Below the pieces are notes generated by a model. The model was given only the letters and a program-made list of their open reading frames with translations. It did no database searches and had not been told where the DNA came from. The position numbers were made by a program, and so were the translations under genes. DNA of 64,000 nt, taken from contig DASYYY010000021.1 in the NCBI GenBank assembly GCA_035933635.1, positions 62,001 through 126,000 of the forward strand, read 5' to 3'. Source of the stretch: JAKIVR01 sp035933635 (lineage in GTDB: Archaea; Thermoplasmatota; Thermoplasmata; Lutacidiplasmatales; UBA184). Below are positions 25,821 to 34,963 of this stretch, piece by piece. Within the stretch, counting starts at the first letter, position 1. Each line of letters opens with the position of its first letter.

Positions 25821-28253
25821 TTACGCGCTCGCGGCGACCGCTCGGGTGTCGTCGGCGGCGGGTTGAATGGCGACCCGGTAGTCCCGCCCTTCCCACGCGT
25901 TCCGTCCCGGCCAGAAGAAGGTGAACACCACCGGACCCTCCGTGTCGACCAGATCGAGGTCCACAAAGGAGATGCCCAGCTGGGTGGAGTGCGAGTCGGT
26001 GTCCTGGACCGTCCGCCACCCGTCGGTGCTCCAGTGCAGCCGGAACGGCGAACTGGACTGGACCCGGAGCACGCACCCCGTCGGCACCGTTGACGGCTGA
26101 CGGCCGTACTTCCAGATCTCGAGTCGACAGGGGGGCCGACCGCGGCGGTTGGCGTAACGCGCCTCCACCGCCGGCACCCGGTCGAAGACCCGGCCGTCGA
26201 CGGCGGACCTCAGGAGCTTCATGTATTCGGCGTGCGCCCACAACAGCGGCATCGCCGCCCCGGTGGAGCGCCCGAGCTGCAGATGCTTCTCGGGCAGGTC
26301 CGCCTCGTCCCAGACCTGCTCGGGCAGCAGGCCGGTCGGCGAGGCGAACCGCTCCATCGCCCGGAGATAGGGCCGCGCGTCCCTCCCCGCCCCGAGCTCG
26401 TAGTGCCCCCGCTCGCCGGTCAACAACGGCCATGCCCGACCCACCCCGCTCCGCAGGAACGGCTCGCCCGTCTCGGTCTGGCCGTACCCATCGTGATTGT
26501 ATCGGCGCCAGCACGGGCCGAAGGGGGTGTGGACCTTGAGCACCGCGTCGACGACCGCGAGCGAGGCGACCACGAGGGGGTCGTCGGCGGATCGGACCCC
26601 GTACCGCACCAGCTCGAGGAACCCCGCATCGACGATCTCCTTCGCCGGATACTCCGGGGGAGCCTCGGGCGACTGGTTGTTGAGCGCGAGCCGGGCGGTC
26701 TCGGGATCCTCGTCCGGACTCGAGTCACCGATGCGCACCGGGAAAATCCGCATGAAGTGACGCGGGTGGCCGGTCAGGAGCGTGCCGGTCGAGGTCACCG
26801 TCCATCGCTCGAGGTGGCCTTCGAGGAAGTCGGCGTTCTCCTCGAGGAAGGTGGCGGTCTCGGGGTCGCCGCGTACCCGGGAGAGCTGCCCGGCGACGAC
26901 GAGCGCGCTGATGTGGGCGGCGAGCGTCGAGGGCGAGTACCCCGAGGCCTCCTCCCACCGGTCCTGGCCCGTCGCCGGGCCGTTCTCGACGAGGAACCGG
27001 GCCGCCCGCAGCACCATCGGGTAGGGGTCGAAGTTCTCGAGCGCGTTCTCCCGGTGGAGCTTCTCGGCGAGGAGGATGGGGAAGGAGACCTCGTCGAGCT
27101 GGACCCCGCCCCAGTACGGTTCCCCGTTCACCCAGGAGTTCTGCGGGAACCCTCCGTCGGCGTTCTGGCTGGAGGCAAGGTAGATCAACGTACGGAGGGG
27201 TGTCTCGCGATTGCCCACGGCCAACAGACCGGCGGCGATCTCGCAGAGGTCCCGGGTCCACACGAGATGGTAGCCGCCCCGGTCGCTGTCGTTCTTCGCG
27301 TTCCCCCAGGGGATGGCGAGCGAGGCGATGAACGCCCCGGGGAAGGTCTTGTCCTCGTGGGTGAGGATCGTGCTGTGACTGAGGCGGGCGAGGTGGCCCC
27401 CGTCGGAGCTCGCCGCGGTCAGCTCCTTGAGCGACTCGACCGTCCGTCCCCACTGGGTCAGGAATCGGGCGCGATGGGCGGCGTAGGGGACCCCCAACGC
27501 CTGCAGTAGGCAGGTCACCGCCGAGGAAGCTCCCCGCCCGAACCCGAGGCCTACCGTGAACGGCTCCTCCCCCGGGTCGCCCAGCTCGCCCGTGAGCGCC
27601 AGATTGCCGTCCGTCGCCCGGTCGAACTCCCAGGTCATCCACCGGTGCTGGGCGATGTCGGTCCAGCCGTCGCTCGAGCCGACGTAGCCGCAGGAGAGGC
27701 GGGTGAACGGCCGGCTCGCCCCGAGGGCGAGCCAGAGCCCGTTGCGCTCGGCGACGAGCAGTTGGTGCCCGGCCGCCTCGACGACGTAGCCGTTGTTGTG
27801 CATGCCGCCGACATCGAGGTGGGGTGCGGCGAGCAGGTAGAGCTGCAGCGGGCGGTCGAATCCTGGCGCCCGCCGCAACTGGACCTGCTGGAGGAGCACC
27901 GGGTAGTGCGGCGCCGCGAGGACCTCCTTCTCGATCGAGTACCGCCCCTCGGGGTCCGCGGTGACGACCCGATAGCCGGGCGCGACCGGGTCGAGATTGG
28001 TGACGGTCGGCACGAGGTGCCGCCGTTCCTCGTGAAACAGCTCGCCGCCATCGGAGATCAGGAACTGCAGGTCGCGGAGCTGCGGGTGGTCGACGAGCGG
28101 ATAGTAGACCTCCGTGACGATCCCGCGCCAGAGCGTGTACCAGATCTTCGAGTCACCGGAGTAGGCGGTGCCGGCTCCGATCTTGTCGCCGTGCTCCCAC
28201 CGCGGGTCGATCCCCGGCGCGCCGAACGCGTGCCGATCTCCGCGGAACTGCAT
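25821..28253 (-). CDS. Glucoamylase-like GH15 enzyme, 810 residues
   Basis: Glycoside hydrolase family 15 (glucoamylase/glucodextranase type), which releases glucose from alpha-glucan ends. An N-terminal beta-sandwich (about 1-270; 'GTAYSGDSKIWYTLWRGIVT') precedes the (alpha/alpha)6 barrel. Barrel landmarks are 'YHLVWTRDLCEIAAGLLAVG', 'QNADGGFPQNSWVNGEPYWG', 'DRWEEASGYSPSTLAAHISA' (general acid region, 'WEE') and 'GLLPEQVWDEADLP' (general base region). A C-terminal beta-rich domain follows. No signal peptide, so it acts inside the cell. ATG 28253 directly follows GGGGAG. It lies 34 bases after transketolase in the same operon. Confidence 0.88.
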   Translation of the reverse strand: MQFRGDRHAFGAPGIDPRWEHGDKIGAGTAYSGDSKIWYTLWRGIVTEVYYPLVDHPQLRDLQFLISDGGELFHEERRHLVPTVTNLDPVAPGYRVVTADPEGRYSIEKEVLAAPHYPVLLQQVQLRRAPGFDRPLQLYLLAAPHLDVGGMHNNGYVVEAAGHQLLVAERNGLWLALGASRPFTRLSCGYVGSSDGWTDIAQHRWMTWEFDRATDGNLALTGELGDPGEEPFTVGLGFGRGASSAVTCLLQALGVPYAAHRARFLTQWGRTVESLKELTAASSDGGHLARLSHSTILTHEDKTFPGAFIASLAIPWGNAKNDSDRGGYHLVWTRDLCEIAAGLLAVGNRETPLRTLIYLASSQNADGGFPQNSWVNGEPYWGGVQLDEVSFPILLAEKLHRENALENFDPYPMVLRAARFLVENGPATGQDRWEEASGYSPSTLAAHISALVVAGQLSRVRGDPETATFLEENADFLEGHLERWTVTSTGTLLTGHPRHFMRIFPVRIGDSSPDEDPETARLALNNQSPEAPPEYPAKEIVDAGFLELVRYGVRSADDPLVVASLAVVDAVLKVHTPFGPCWRRYNHDGYGQTETGEPFLRSGVGRAWPLLTGERGHYELGAGRDARPYLRAMERFASPTGLLPEQVWDEADLPEKHLQLGRSTGAAMPLLWAHAEYMKLLRSAVDGRVFDRVPAVEARYANRRGRPPCRLEIWKYGRQPSTVPTGCVLRVQSSSPFRLHWSTDGWRTVQDTDSHSTQLGISFVDLDLVDTEGPVVFTFFWPGRNAWEGRDYRVAIQPAADDTRAVAASA

Positions 28254-28287
28254 CTCCCCTCGAACCGGTCGTGCTCGATCGCAGCGT

Positions 28288-30309
28288 TCAGCGGGAGGTC
28301 GGGGTCGAGCCCAGATCCCCCGAACGGCCGAGGAGCGCCCGTCCTCGAGCCACGACATTCTCGACCGAGAAGCCGAGGTTGGCGTAGACCGTCGGGCCCG
28401 GAGCGGAGGCTCCGAACCGCTCCAGCCCGAGCACGTCGCCCCGCGCACCGACGTACTTCCACCACCCCAGAGGGCTGCCCGCTTCGATGGCGAGGCACGG
28501 TAGGCCCGGGGGGATCACGCTCTGGCGATACTCGGGCGGGTTCTCTTCGAAGAGCTCCACGGAGGGCATCGAGACCACCCGTACAGCGGTGCCCTCCCGT
28601 TCGAGCGCCGCTTGGGCGGCGAGCGTGAGGTGCACCTCCGATCCAGTGGCCAGGAGAACCAGTTCCGGCGCCCGTGAGGCCTCCCGAAGCGTGTAGCCCC
28701 CCCGAGGGACGCCGGCGCGGATCGGGTACTGCTCGACGTCCAAGACGGGCAGCTTCTGTCGGGTGAAGACGAACAGCACCGGACCGGGGCGCGGTATGCC
28801 CGCCCTCCATGCCTCGACCGTCTCGTTCGCGTCGGCCGGCCGGAACAGCGTCAGCCCCGGGATCGACCGCAGGCTCCACAGGTGCTCGATCGGCTGATGG
28901 GTCGGCCCGTCCTCGCCGAGGCCGATCGAGTCGTGGGTGAAGAGGAACAATCCGTGGGCGCGCATCAGCGCCCCCAACCGAATCGCCGGACGTGCATAGT
29001 CGGCGAACACCAGGAACGTCGCACCGTAGGGGATCACCCCCCCGTGCATCGCCATGCCGTTGACCGCCGCGGCCATCGCATGCTCGCGCACGCCGAAGTG
29101 AAGGTTCCGACCGACCCGACCGGCACGGAGGCTACCCTCGCCGTCCATGAGGGTCTTCGTCGAGGGAGCCAGATCCGCTGACCCGCCGATGAGGGTGGGG
29201 AGATGCGGTACCAAGGATTTGACCGCCTTCGCGGACGCATCTCGCGTCGCCAGTTCCCCCTCCCTGCCATCGAACCTCGGCAGCTCCCGATCCCACCCGT
29301 CGGGCAATCGACCGGCCAGCGCGCGTTCAAACATCTCGGCGAGATCGGGATGGGCGGAACGGTAGCGGGACAGTAGCGAGCGCCACTCGGTGTGAAGTGC
29401 CCCACCCTTCGCTCGGACCGATCGGGTGTACTCGGCGATCTCCGGGGGGATGTAAAAAGGTGGTTCCACGGGCCAGCCGAGCCGCTCCTTGGCGGCACGC
29501 GCGGCCGCCGCACCCAGCGGCTCGCCGTGGGCGTCCTTGGTGTCCTGCTTGGGGCTGCCGTAGCCGATGTGGGTGCGAACCTGGATGAGATGCGGCCGGT
29601 CGGTGGCGCGCGCGGCGGCGCGGATCGCCCCGTCGATGGCGTCCCGGTCGTTGCCGTCGGGGACCTCACGCGTGTCCCAACCGTAGCTGCGGAACCGGGC
29701 GAGCACGTCCTCGGTGAACGTCAGTTCGGTCGGGCCCTCGAGCGAGACCTGGTTCGCGTCGTACAGATAGAAGAGCTTCCCGAGGCCGGCCGTGGCCGCG
29801 TACGAGGCCGCCTCGCTACTGATCCCCTCCATCAGGTCGCCGTCGGAAACGAGGCCGTAGACCCGGTGGTCCACCACCGGAAAGCCTTCGCGATTGAACG
29901 CGTGTCCCAGGAACTTCTCGGCGAGCGCCAGGCCGACACCCATTCCGAATCCCTGACCGAGCGGACCGGTGGTGACCTCGACACCGGCCGTCAACTCGGC
30001 TTCGGGATGGCCCGGGGTGCGGCTCCCGTACTGCCGGAAGCTCCGGAGCTGTTCGATCGGGAGGTCGTAGCCGCTGACGTGGAGCAGGGAGTACAGGAGC
30101 GCCGAACCGTGACCGGCGGACAGGACGAAACGATCCCGGTCCGGCCAGTTCGGGTCGGCCGGATCGTGCCGCAGGAACCGGGACCAGAGCACGTGCGCCA
30201 TCGGGGCGGCCCCGAGCGGTAGACCCGGGTGGCCGGACTTGGCCGCCTCGACCATGTCGACGGAGAGGAACCGCAGGGTGCCAACGACCTGGTCATCGAG
30301 TTCGCTCAT
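28288..30309 (-). CDS. tkt: Transketolase, single full-length chain
   Basis: 673 residues, the length of bacterial transketolases and longer than either chain of the split form common in archaea. It moves two-carbon units between sugar phosphates with thiamine diphosphate. Signs: 'AAKSGHPGLPLGAAPMAHVL' at the N-terminus, 'TGPLGQGFGMGVGLALAEK', the TPP motif starting 'LVSDGDLMEGISSEAAS', catalytic Glu in the Pyr domain region 'HFGVREHAMAAAVNGMAMHG', then 'HDSIGLGEDGPTHQPIEHLW' and the C-terminal domain 'LLATGSEVHLTLAAQ'. The ATG at 30309 overlaps the glucokinase stop by four bases (ATGA), so translation is coupled. Confidence 0.93.
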   Translation of the reverse strand: MSELDDQVVGTLRFLSVDMVEAAKSGHPGLPLGAAPMAHVLWSRFLRHDPADPNWPDRDRFVLSAGHGSALLYSLLHVSGYDLPIEQLRSFRQYGSRTPGHPEAELTAGVEVTTGPLGQGFGMGVGLALAEKFLGHAFNREGFPVVDHRVYGLVSDGDLMEGISSEAASYAATAGLGKLFYLYDANQVSLEGPTELTFTEDVLARFRSYGWDTREVPDGNDRDAIDGAIRAAARATDRPHLIQVRTHIGYGSPKQDTKDAHGEPLGAAAARAAKERLGWPVEPPFYIPPEIAEYTRSVRAKGGALHTEWRSLLSRYRSAHPDLAEMFERALAGRLPDGWDRELPRFDGREGELATRDASAKAVKSLVPHLPTLIGGSADLAPSTKTLMDGEGSLRAGRVGRNLHFGVREHAMAAAVNGMAMHGGVIPYGATFLVFADYARPAIRLGALMRAHGLFLFTHDSIGLGEDGPTHQPIEHLWSLRSIPGLTLFRPADANETVEAWRAGIPRPGPVLFVFTRQKLPVLDVEQYPIRAGVPRGGYTLREASRAPELVLLATGSEVHLTLAAQAALEREGTAVRVVSMPSVELFEENPPEYRQSVIPPGLPCLAIEAGSPLGWWKYVGARGDVLGLERFGASAPGPTVYANLGFSVENVVARGRALLGRSGDLGSTPTSR

Positions 30310-31298
30310 GCCGCACCCGGAACGGTCCGGCGCCGCACGAGCTCGGCGGCACCCAGTATCCCCGCATCGGCGCCGAGGCGGCTGGCCCGCACGCGCGCGT
30401 GGGCCGCCGGAGGCTGGCAGCGTTCGTTGACGGCCCTCTGCGCCGTGGGAATGAACTCCGGGTAGCCCTCGGGGATCTTCCCGCCGACGATCACCAGGTC
30501 GGGGTTGAAGGCGTTCACGAGCCCGACCACGCCGCTCGCGAACTCCTCGGCGAGCCGCCGAAGGAATCGGGACGCCAACGGATGACCGTGCTCGGCGGCC
30601 TTCTCGAGCGCGAGCGGGTCCAGGTGGCCGACCGACCCCCCGGGCCCGAGCAGAGCGCCCGCGGCCGTGGGGTCCTCTCGCGCCAGCTGCTGAAACCGCT
30701 CGGCGATCGCCCAGCCCGAAACGTAGGCTTCCCAGCATCCGACGTTGGGGCAGTGACAGGGTCGGCCGCCGTGGACGAAGGTGAAGTGCCCGATCTCGCC
30801 GGTCGAATGGTGCGCGCCCTCGAGCAGCCTTCCGTCGACGACCGCGCCTCCCCCGACGCCGGTGCCGATGACCAGGCACAGCAGGTTGTCGTTGCCCGCA
30901 CCCTCACCGTAGGTCCATTCCCCCAGGGTGATCGTTCGCGCATCGTTCTCGACGACGACCGGCAGGCCGAGCGCCGCCTGGAGGCGGTCGCGCAAGGGAT
31001 AGTCGCGCCAGCGGAGGTTCGGTGCATGGACGACGCTCCCGCTCGCCCGCTCGACCTGAGCGGCGACGCCGACCCCGACGGAGCTCGCGCGAGCGTCGCC
31101 CGACTCGGCCACCGCCCGGATGCACTCCGCCAGTCCGGCCAGGACCTCGTCCGGCTGCAGCGAGGGGGCCACCGGTTGACGATGGCGACGGACGATGGAC
31201 CCGTCCGGCGCGACCAGGCCCGCGACGATCTTGGTCCCGCCGACGTCCGCGCCCACGGTCCAGCCCGCGGCCGCGGGTGCCGTTCGCGGTCCGGACAC
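30306..31298 (-). CDS. ROK-family glucokinase
   Basis: 330 residues. It phosphorylates glucose (or a related hexose) with ATP. Motifs: phosphate-1 'VGADVGGTKIVAGLV' (15-29), 'VENDARTITLGEWTYG' with the catalytic Asp-containing 'END', 'IGTGVGGGAVVDG', the ROK sugar motif 'HSTGEIGHFTFVHGGRPCHC' and the zinc site CxCxxxGCxE ('CHCPNVGCWE'). The start is GTG 31298, giving the usual N-terminus just before the phosphate loop; upstream codons in the same frame run into the neighbouring gene. Placed between two glucoamylases and transketolase, glucose is the likely substrate. Confidence 0.9.
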   Translation of the reverse strand: MSGPRTAPAAAGWTVGADVGGTKIVAGLVAPDGSIVRRHRQPVAPSLQPDEVLAGLAECIRAVAESGDARASSVGVGVAAQVERASGSVVHAPNLRWRDYPLRDRLQAALGLPVVVENDARTITLGEWTYGEGAGNDNLLCLVIGTGVGGGAVVDGRLLEGAHHSTGEIGHFTFVHGGRPCHCPNVGCWEAYVSGWAIAERFQQLAREDPTAAGALLGPGGSVGHLDPLALEKAAEHGHPLASRFLRRLAEEFASGVVGLVNAFNPDLVIVGGKIPEGYPEFIPTAQRAVNERCQPPAAHARVRASRLGADAGILGAAELVRRRTVPGAA

Positions 31299-31357
31299 GT
31301 CCGGCCCCGTTCGGCGGGGAGCAGATAACGCATCGGGCCCGACGCGTCGCCGTTCGG

Positions 31358-33223
31358 CTATTCGTCGTCGTCGGCCGCGCCGCGCATCGCCCGCTGATAC
31401 TTGTGGACCACATCGACGAAGGTCGAATGGGACCAGGCGAGCGGGACCGCGCTGCGGCTCTCGCCGGTCTGGGCGTCCACCTGCTCGGGAAGGAGCGAAC
31501 TGGCGGTGGCGTGCTGGACGACCCAATCGAGCAAGGCGCGGCAGCGCTCCTTGTCGCCGAGCATCAGCCGCGCCTCGGCCAGCCAGAGCGTGCAGATGAT
31601 CCAGGGGTTCTCGCGGCCGTAGTACTCGTCACCCTCGTAGCGCGCCACCCCACCGACCGTCGGGTTCCACAACCGTCGCTCGATGGTGTCGACCACCCGC
31701 GCCGCGCGTGGGTCCGCCCAGTCGAGCAGGCCGAGCTTGAGCGCGAGCAGGACCGACGCGTCGATCCGCTCGTCGCGCGGGTTGATGCTCCGCAGGAACA
31801 TTCCCTTCTCCTCGCTCCAGAGATGGCGGAGCGCCGACTCGTGCATCGCCTCGGCGGTCTCGTGCCACGGAGTACCGTCCTTGCCGAGCTCGCGGGCGAT
31901 CCGGAACGCGCGCTCGAGCGCGTGGATGACGACAGCGACCGAATAGGTGTTGATCGCTTCGCGCTCCTCCCACAGGTCGAAGCTGGGCCGGCACAATCCC
32001 GTCGGTAGGTCGCGGAACTGGCGGAGGAACTCCGCGGCGTTCTTGACCATCGGCCAGTGGTCGAGGAGGACCTCGAGCTCGGCGCGGAGTTTGAAGTGGT
32101 GCCAGACCGCGGCGATGACAGTCCCGGTCTGGTCGATCTGGAGGAACGGCGGCGGATGCCAGGTGCTCCCGAACGTCCCGTCGGGGAAGTGGCGGTGCAG
32201 GAACGAACCGTCGGGGCGTTGGCACTGCGCGGCGAACCGGAGGAAACGTCGGGCGTTGTCGTAGAGCCCGGCCTCGTCCATGGCCTTGGAGATGTAGCCG
32301 CCGTCGCGCCACCAGCAGTAGTTGTAGGTGTCCCCGCCGATGACCAGCGCAGTCGTATCCGGCGAGGCGATGATGGAGCCGTTCTGCGCCGAGACGTGGC
32401 GCATGACGTGCACGCTCGCCTGGTAGAGCCGGCGCGCCCGCTCCTCCAATCCGGGCGTGGCGCGAACCGGATGGCGCGCCGTCCAGGTGCCCCAGAACGC
32501 GCGCGCCTCGCGCTCGAACCGTGCGGGATCTCCCGCCCGTACGTACTCGCGGAGCCGACGGGTGTCGTCGAGCTGCCGACCGAGGGCGACGAACATCCGC
32601 ACGAACACCGGCGCGGTGCCGGCCCCGACGATGTTCCATTGGAGCGCGCTGTCCGCGGCGCCGTGGCTGATGGTGCGACCTTCGAGGAGGCCGTCCTCGG
32701 CGTCGACGTAGGTGCCCCGAAGCCCCTTCAACGTGTGCTCGCCACAGACGGCGGAGTCGAAGCCCGGGTCGCTGAACAATTCGAAGTAGAAACTGCGCTT
32801 GTAGTGGACGACCGAGTGGAGCTCGGGGTCGACGTACGCGGTCTCCTGGTACATCGACTCCTCGATCTTGAACGAGTGGTAGGAGAACAATCGGAGCTTA
32901 CGGCCCTCCGGCGCGGAGACGCGGATGACCCGCACGATCAGGTCGTGGTTCGGGTGGATGTGCTCGAGGACCCGGAGGTCCACCCCCATGCCCCGGAACT
33001 GCGTCTCGGGGACCGTGGTGGAGCTCTCGGGGACCTGGGTGACCTCGAACGGCCCTCCGACCCGCAGCCAAGAGAACTTGCGGTCGGCGACATCGTAGAG
33101 CCCGAGGCGGGACTCGCGGAGGTGCTGGAACTCCCCCGGGTAGGGGTAGAACAGGTCGTTCCACTCGCCCGCTTCGTTCAGGGTCAGCAGGATCCGGCCG
33201 TTGCCGGTAAGCTGGGTGATCAT
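31358..33223 (-). CDS. Glucoamylase-like GH15 enzyme, 621 residues
   Basis: A second GH15 enzyme, shorter than and distinct from the 810-residue paralogue. N-terminal beta-sandwich (1-240, 'TGNGRILLTLNEAGEWNDLF'), then the alpha-barrel with 'GDTYNYCWWRDGGYISKAMD' and 'RPSFDLWEEREAINTYSVAV' (general acid region) and 'SSLLPEQVDAQTGESRSAVP' (general base region). It matches the archaeal/bacterial intracellular glucoamylases or trehalase-like GH15 members; trehalose as substrate cannot be excluded. No signal peptide. It is the first gene of the glucan operon. Confidence 0.9.
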   Translation of the reverse strand: MITQLTGNGRILLTLNEAGEWNDLFYPYPGEFQHLRESRLGLYDVADRKFSWLRVGGPFEVTQVPESSTTVPETQFRGMGVDLRVLEHIHPNHDLIVRVIRVSAPEGRKLRLFSYHSFKIEESMYQETAYVDPELHSVVHYKRSFYFELFSDPGFDSAVCGEHTLKGLRGTYVDAEDGLLEGRTISHGAADSALQWNIVGAGTAPVFVRMFVALGRQLDDTRRLREYVRAGDPARFEREARAFWGTWTARHPVRATPGLEERARRLYQASVHVMRHVSAQNGSIIASPDTTALVIGGDTYNYCWWRDGGYISKAMDEAGLYDNARRFLRFAAQCQRPDGSFLHRHFPDGTFGSTWHPPPFLQIDQTGTVIAAVWHHFKLRAELEVLLDHWPMVKNAAEFLRQFRDLPTGLCRPSFDLWEEREAINTYSVAVVIHALERAFRIARELGKDGTPWHETAEAMHESALRHLWSEEKGMFLRSINPRDERIDASVLLALKLGLLDWADPRAARVVDTIERRLWNPTVGGVARYEGDEYYGRENPWIICTLWLAEARLMLGDKERCRALLDWVVQHATASSLLPEQVDAQTGESRSAVPLAWSHSTFVDVVHKYQRAMRGAADDDE

Positions 33224-33328
33224 CGCTCGGACCCACCGGCGCTCATTCTTGACCGTTCAGTTCCTTCGGACACGTACTTTGCGGCTTCTGCCTATGCAGG
33301 GTCGCGGGCCCCGGATCGGCCCCCCGGC

Positions 33329-33625
33329 CTAGATTCGGACCGTGAACCCCGGCCCGACCGTTCGTGCCGGGGACCGCTCGAGCCGGTCGACCCGCTCCGC
33401 GTCGCTGGCGCCGTACCGGCCTCCGATTCGGACGGCGAGGGCCTCCAAGCGCCGGACCGGCCCCTGCACGTCGACCAATACCGAGCCATCGGCCTCGTTC
33501 CAAACCTCCCCCGAGAGGCCAAGGGCCTGGGCAGCTCGACGCACCCGTTCGCGATAGCCCACGCCCTGGACTCGACCGGTCGCCCGGAGTCGCCAGTGCT
33601 CGACCGGCCCTTCCCCAGCGTTCAC
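33329..33625 (-). CDS. Acylphosphatase
   Basis: 98 residues, the standard size. It hydrolyses the carboxyl-phosphate bond of acyl phosphates. The active-site loop 'ATGRVQGVGYRERVRRAAQA' carries the catalytic Arg (Arg25), and the catalytic Asn is Asn43 in 'GEVWNEADGSVLVDVQGP'. It starts with GTG. It stands 105 bases upstream of the glucoamylase operon in the same direction, so it may be transcribed with it or alone. Confidence 0.93.
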   Translation of the reverse strand: MNAGEGPVEHWRLRATGRVQGVGYRERVRRAAQALGLSGEVWNEADGSVLVDVQGPVRRLEALAVRIGGRYGASDAERVDRLERSPARTVGPGFTVRI

Positions 33626-33748
33626 TCGACGCGCGATGGAACGAGGCGGCTCATGAGCCTAGTTCGTCCGATCGTTCGGCGGCGACGGAATGTCTAAGAG
33701 CCGATTCGACCCAAGATACTCTGGATTCTGCTCTCGAACGCATCTCCG

Positions 33749-34666
33749 ATGGACCGAAACACCACCGAGCCACTCACCGCTACCCCGGAGAATTCGCCAC
33801 GGTCCGACGAACCTCCTCGGCCCGTCGGGGACGGTCGGGCGAACGGTCGGGCCGAACCCCCTCCCTCCCCGCTCGAAGACAGCTTGCCGTTCCTGTTCTT
33901 CGGAGGAGTGTGCGTCGTCACGGCGATCTGGCTCTACCTCTCGAATCCGGTCCCCGGCAATCCGCTCCCGCTGTGGACCCTGCTCCTCGGCGTGGGAGTC
34001 ATCGCGCTCGCCGGGGGGATCCTGGGCGCATTGATCGGCGTGCCGGGGCCCGCCCGCCCTGCACCGGTCCCCCGTCGCCGCCGGGTGGCCACGACGGCCC
34101 CTCGGCCCCCCGCTCCTCTGCCACCGCCCGTACGGGTGATCCCGCCCGTCGCCGTTCCCCGCACCGCACGGCCGACCCCTGCCCGTGAGATGGTGTCGAT
34201 CGAAGCCGAGGCGTCGGACTTCACAGGATTGGGGACAACGGCCACCCCTGCACCCTCGGCGGACCGGGGCCCGGAGTTGTACCGTCCGATCTTTGATTCG
34301 CCCCGAAACGAACCGCCGGCGGAGGATCGAAGCTCGGACGAGGTGCTTCGGAGCATCGAGGAACTCTCTGACATCATCCGGCGGGACCGACGCTCCTCCC
34401 CCTCAGAGGCATCGAGCTCGCTCGTCAGCTCCAACTGCGGGAGTTGCGGGTCGACGATCGTCCCCTCGGCGGCTCCGGTGCAGTGTCGCTCGTGCCGCGC
34501 CGCGCTGTGCAGCGCCTGCATCGAATTGGGGCAGCGGGATGGCCATCCGGGGGCGTGCCCGACCTGCGCGCTCCTCGAGGAAGTCGAGACCGCCGACCGC
34601 TCTCCCCGAGCTTGGCGCTCGGGACCCGGCGACGCCCCCGTCCCCGGCACGAGTTACGACGTTTGA
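33749..34666 (+). CDS. Two-helix membrane protein with C-terminal zinc finger
   Basis: 305 residues: a polar N-terminus, two membrane helices (about residues 47-63 and 74-96), a long Pro/Arg-rich then acidic linker, and a C-terminal Cys-rich domain ('CGSCGSTIV', 'CRSCRAALCSACIELG', 'CPTC') with a His ('DGHPGACPTC'), spaced like a B-box or double zinc ribbon. Both ends would face the cytoplasm. I do not know the family. The Cys-rich end suggests binding of a protein or nucleic acid at the membrane. Followed 27 bases later by a 77-residue gene. Confidence 0.6.
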   Translation: MDRNTTEPLTATPENSPRSDEPPRPVGDGRANGRAEPPPSPLEDSLPFLFFGGVCVVTAIWLYLSNPVPGNPLPLWTLLLGVGVIALAGGILGALIGVPGPARPAPVPRRRRVATTAPRPPAPLPPPVRVIPPVAVPRTARPTPAREMVSIEAEASDFTGLGTTATPAPSADRGPELYRPIFDSPRNEPPAEDRSSDEVLRSIEELSDIIRRDRRSSPSEASSSLVSSNCGSCGSTIVPSAAPVQCRSCRAALCSACIELGQRDGHPGACPTCALLEEVETADRSPRAWRSGPGDAPVPGTSYDV

Positions 34667-34693
34667 AATAGGGGAGCCCGCGTCGGCCCGGCG

Positions 34694-34927
34694 ATGTCCG
34701 GCGCGATGAGCAAGAGTTCTGGCGGGGCCAAGACCGAGACCGACCGAGCGATCTCCGAGATCCTTCAGATGAACCCGCGCGGGGTCACCGTGACCCTCAC
34801 GCTCCCTGTCGCCGACCGGCCCAGCCCAACGGTCACCCTCGAATGGAACCGCGAGGACACCACCATGCCGCTGAGCGAGTTGCTCAAGCGGATCGAGACC
34901 TACGTCCGCGAGTTCGGCAGCCGCTAG
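34694..34927 (+). CDS. Small hypothetical protein (77 residues)
   Basis: 77 residues with a predicted beta-hairpin ('GVTVTLTLPVADRPSPTVTL') followed by an amphipathic helix ('MPLSELLKRIETYVREFGSR'). No family recognised. Either ATG 34694 or ATG 34706 may be the start; both fall soon after the stop of the zinc-finger membrane gene, so the two are likely one transcript. Confidence 0.55.
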   Translation: MSGAMSKSSGGAKTETDRAISEILQMNPRGVTVTLTLPVADRPSPTVTLEWNREDTTMPLSELLKRIETYVREFGSR

Positions 34928-34963
34928 GGTCCGTCGAGGAGGACCGACCCTGCCCGCTTCGGT

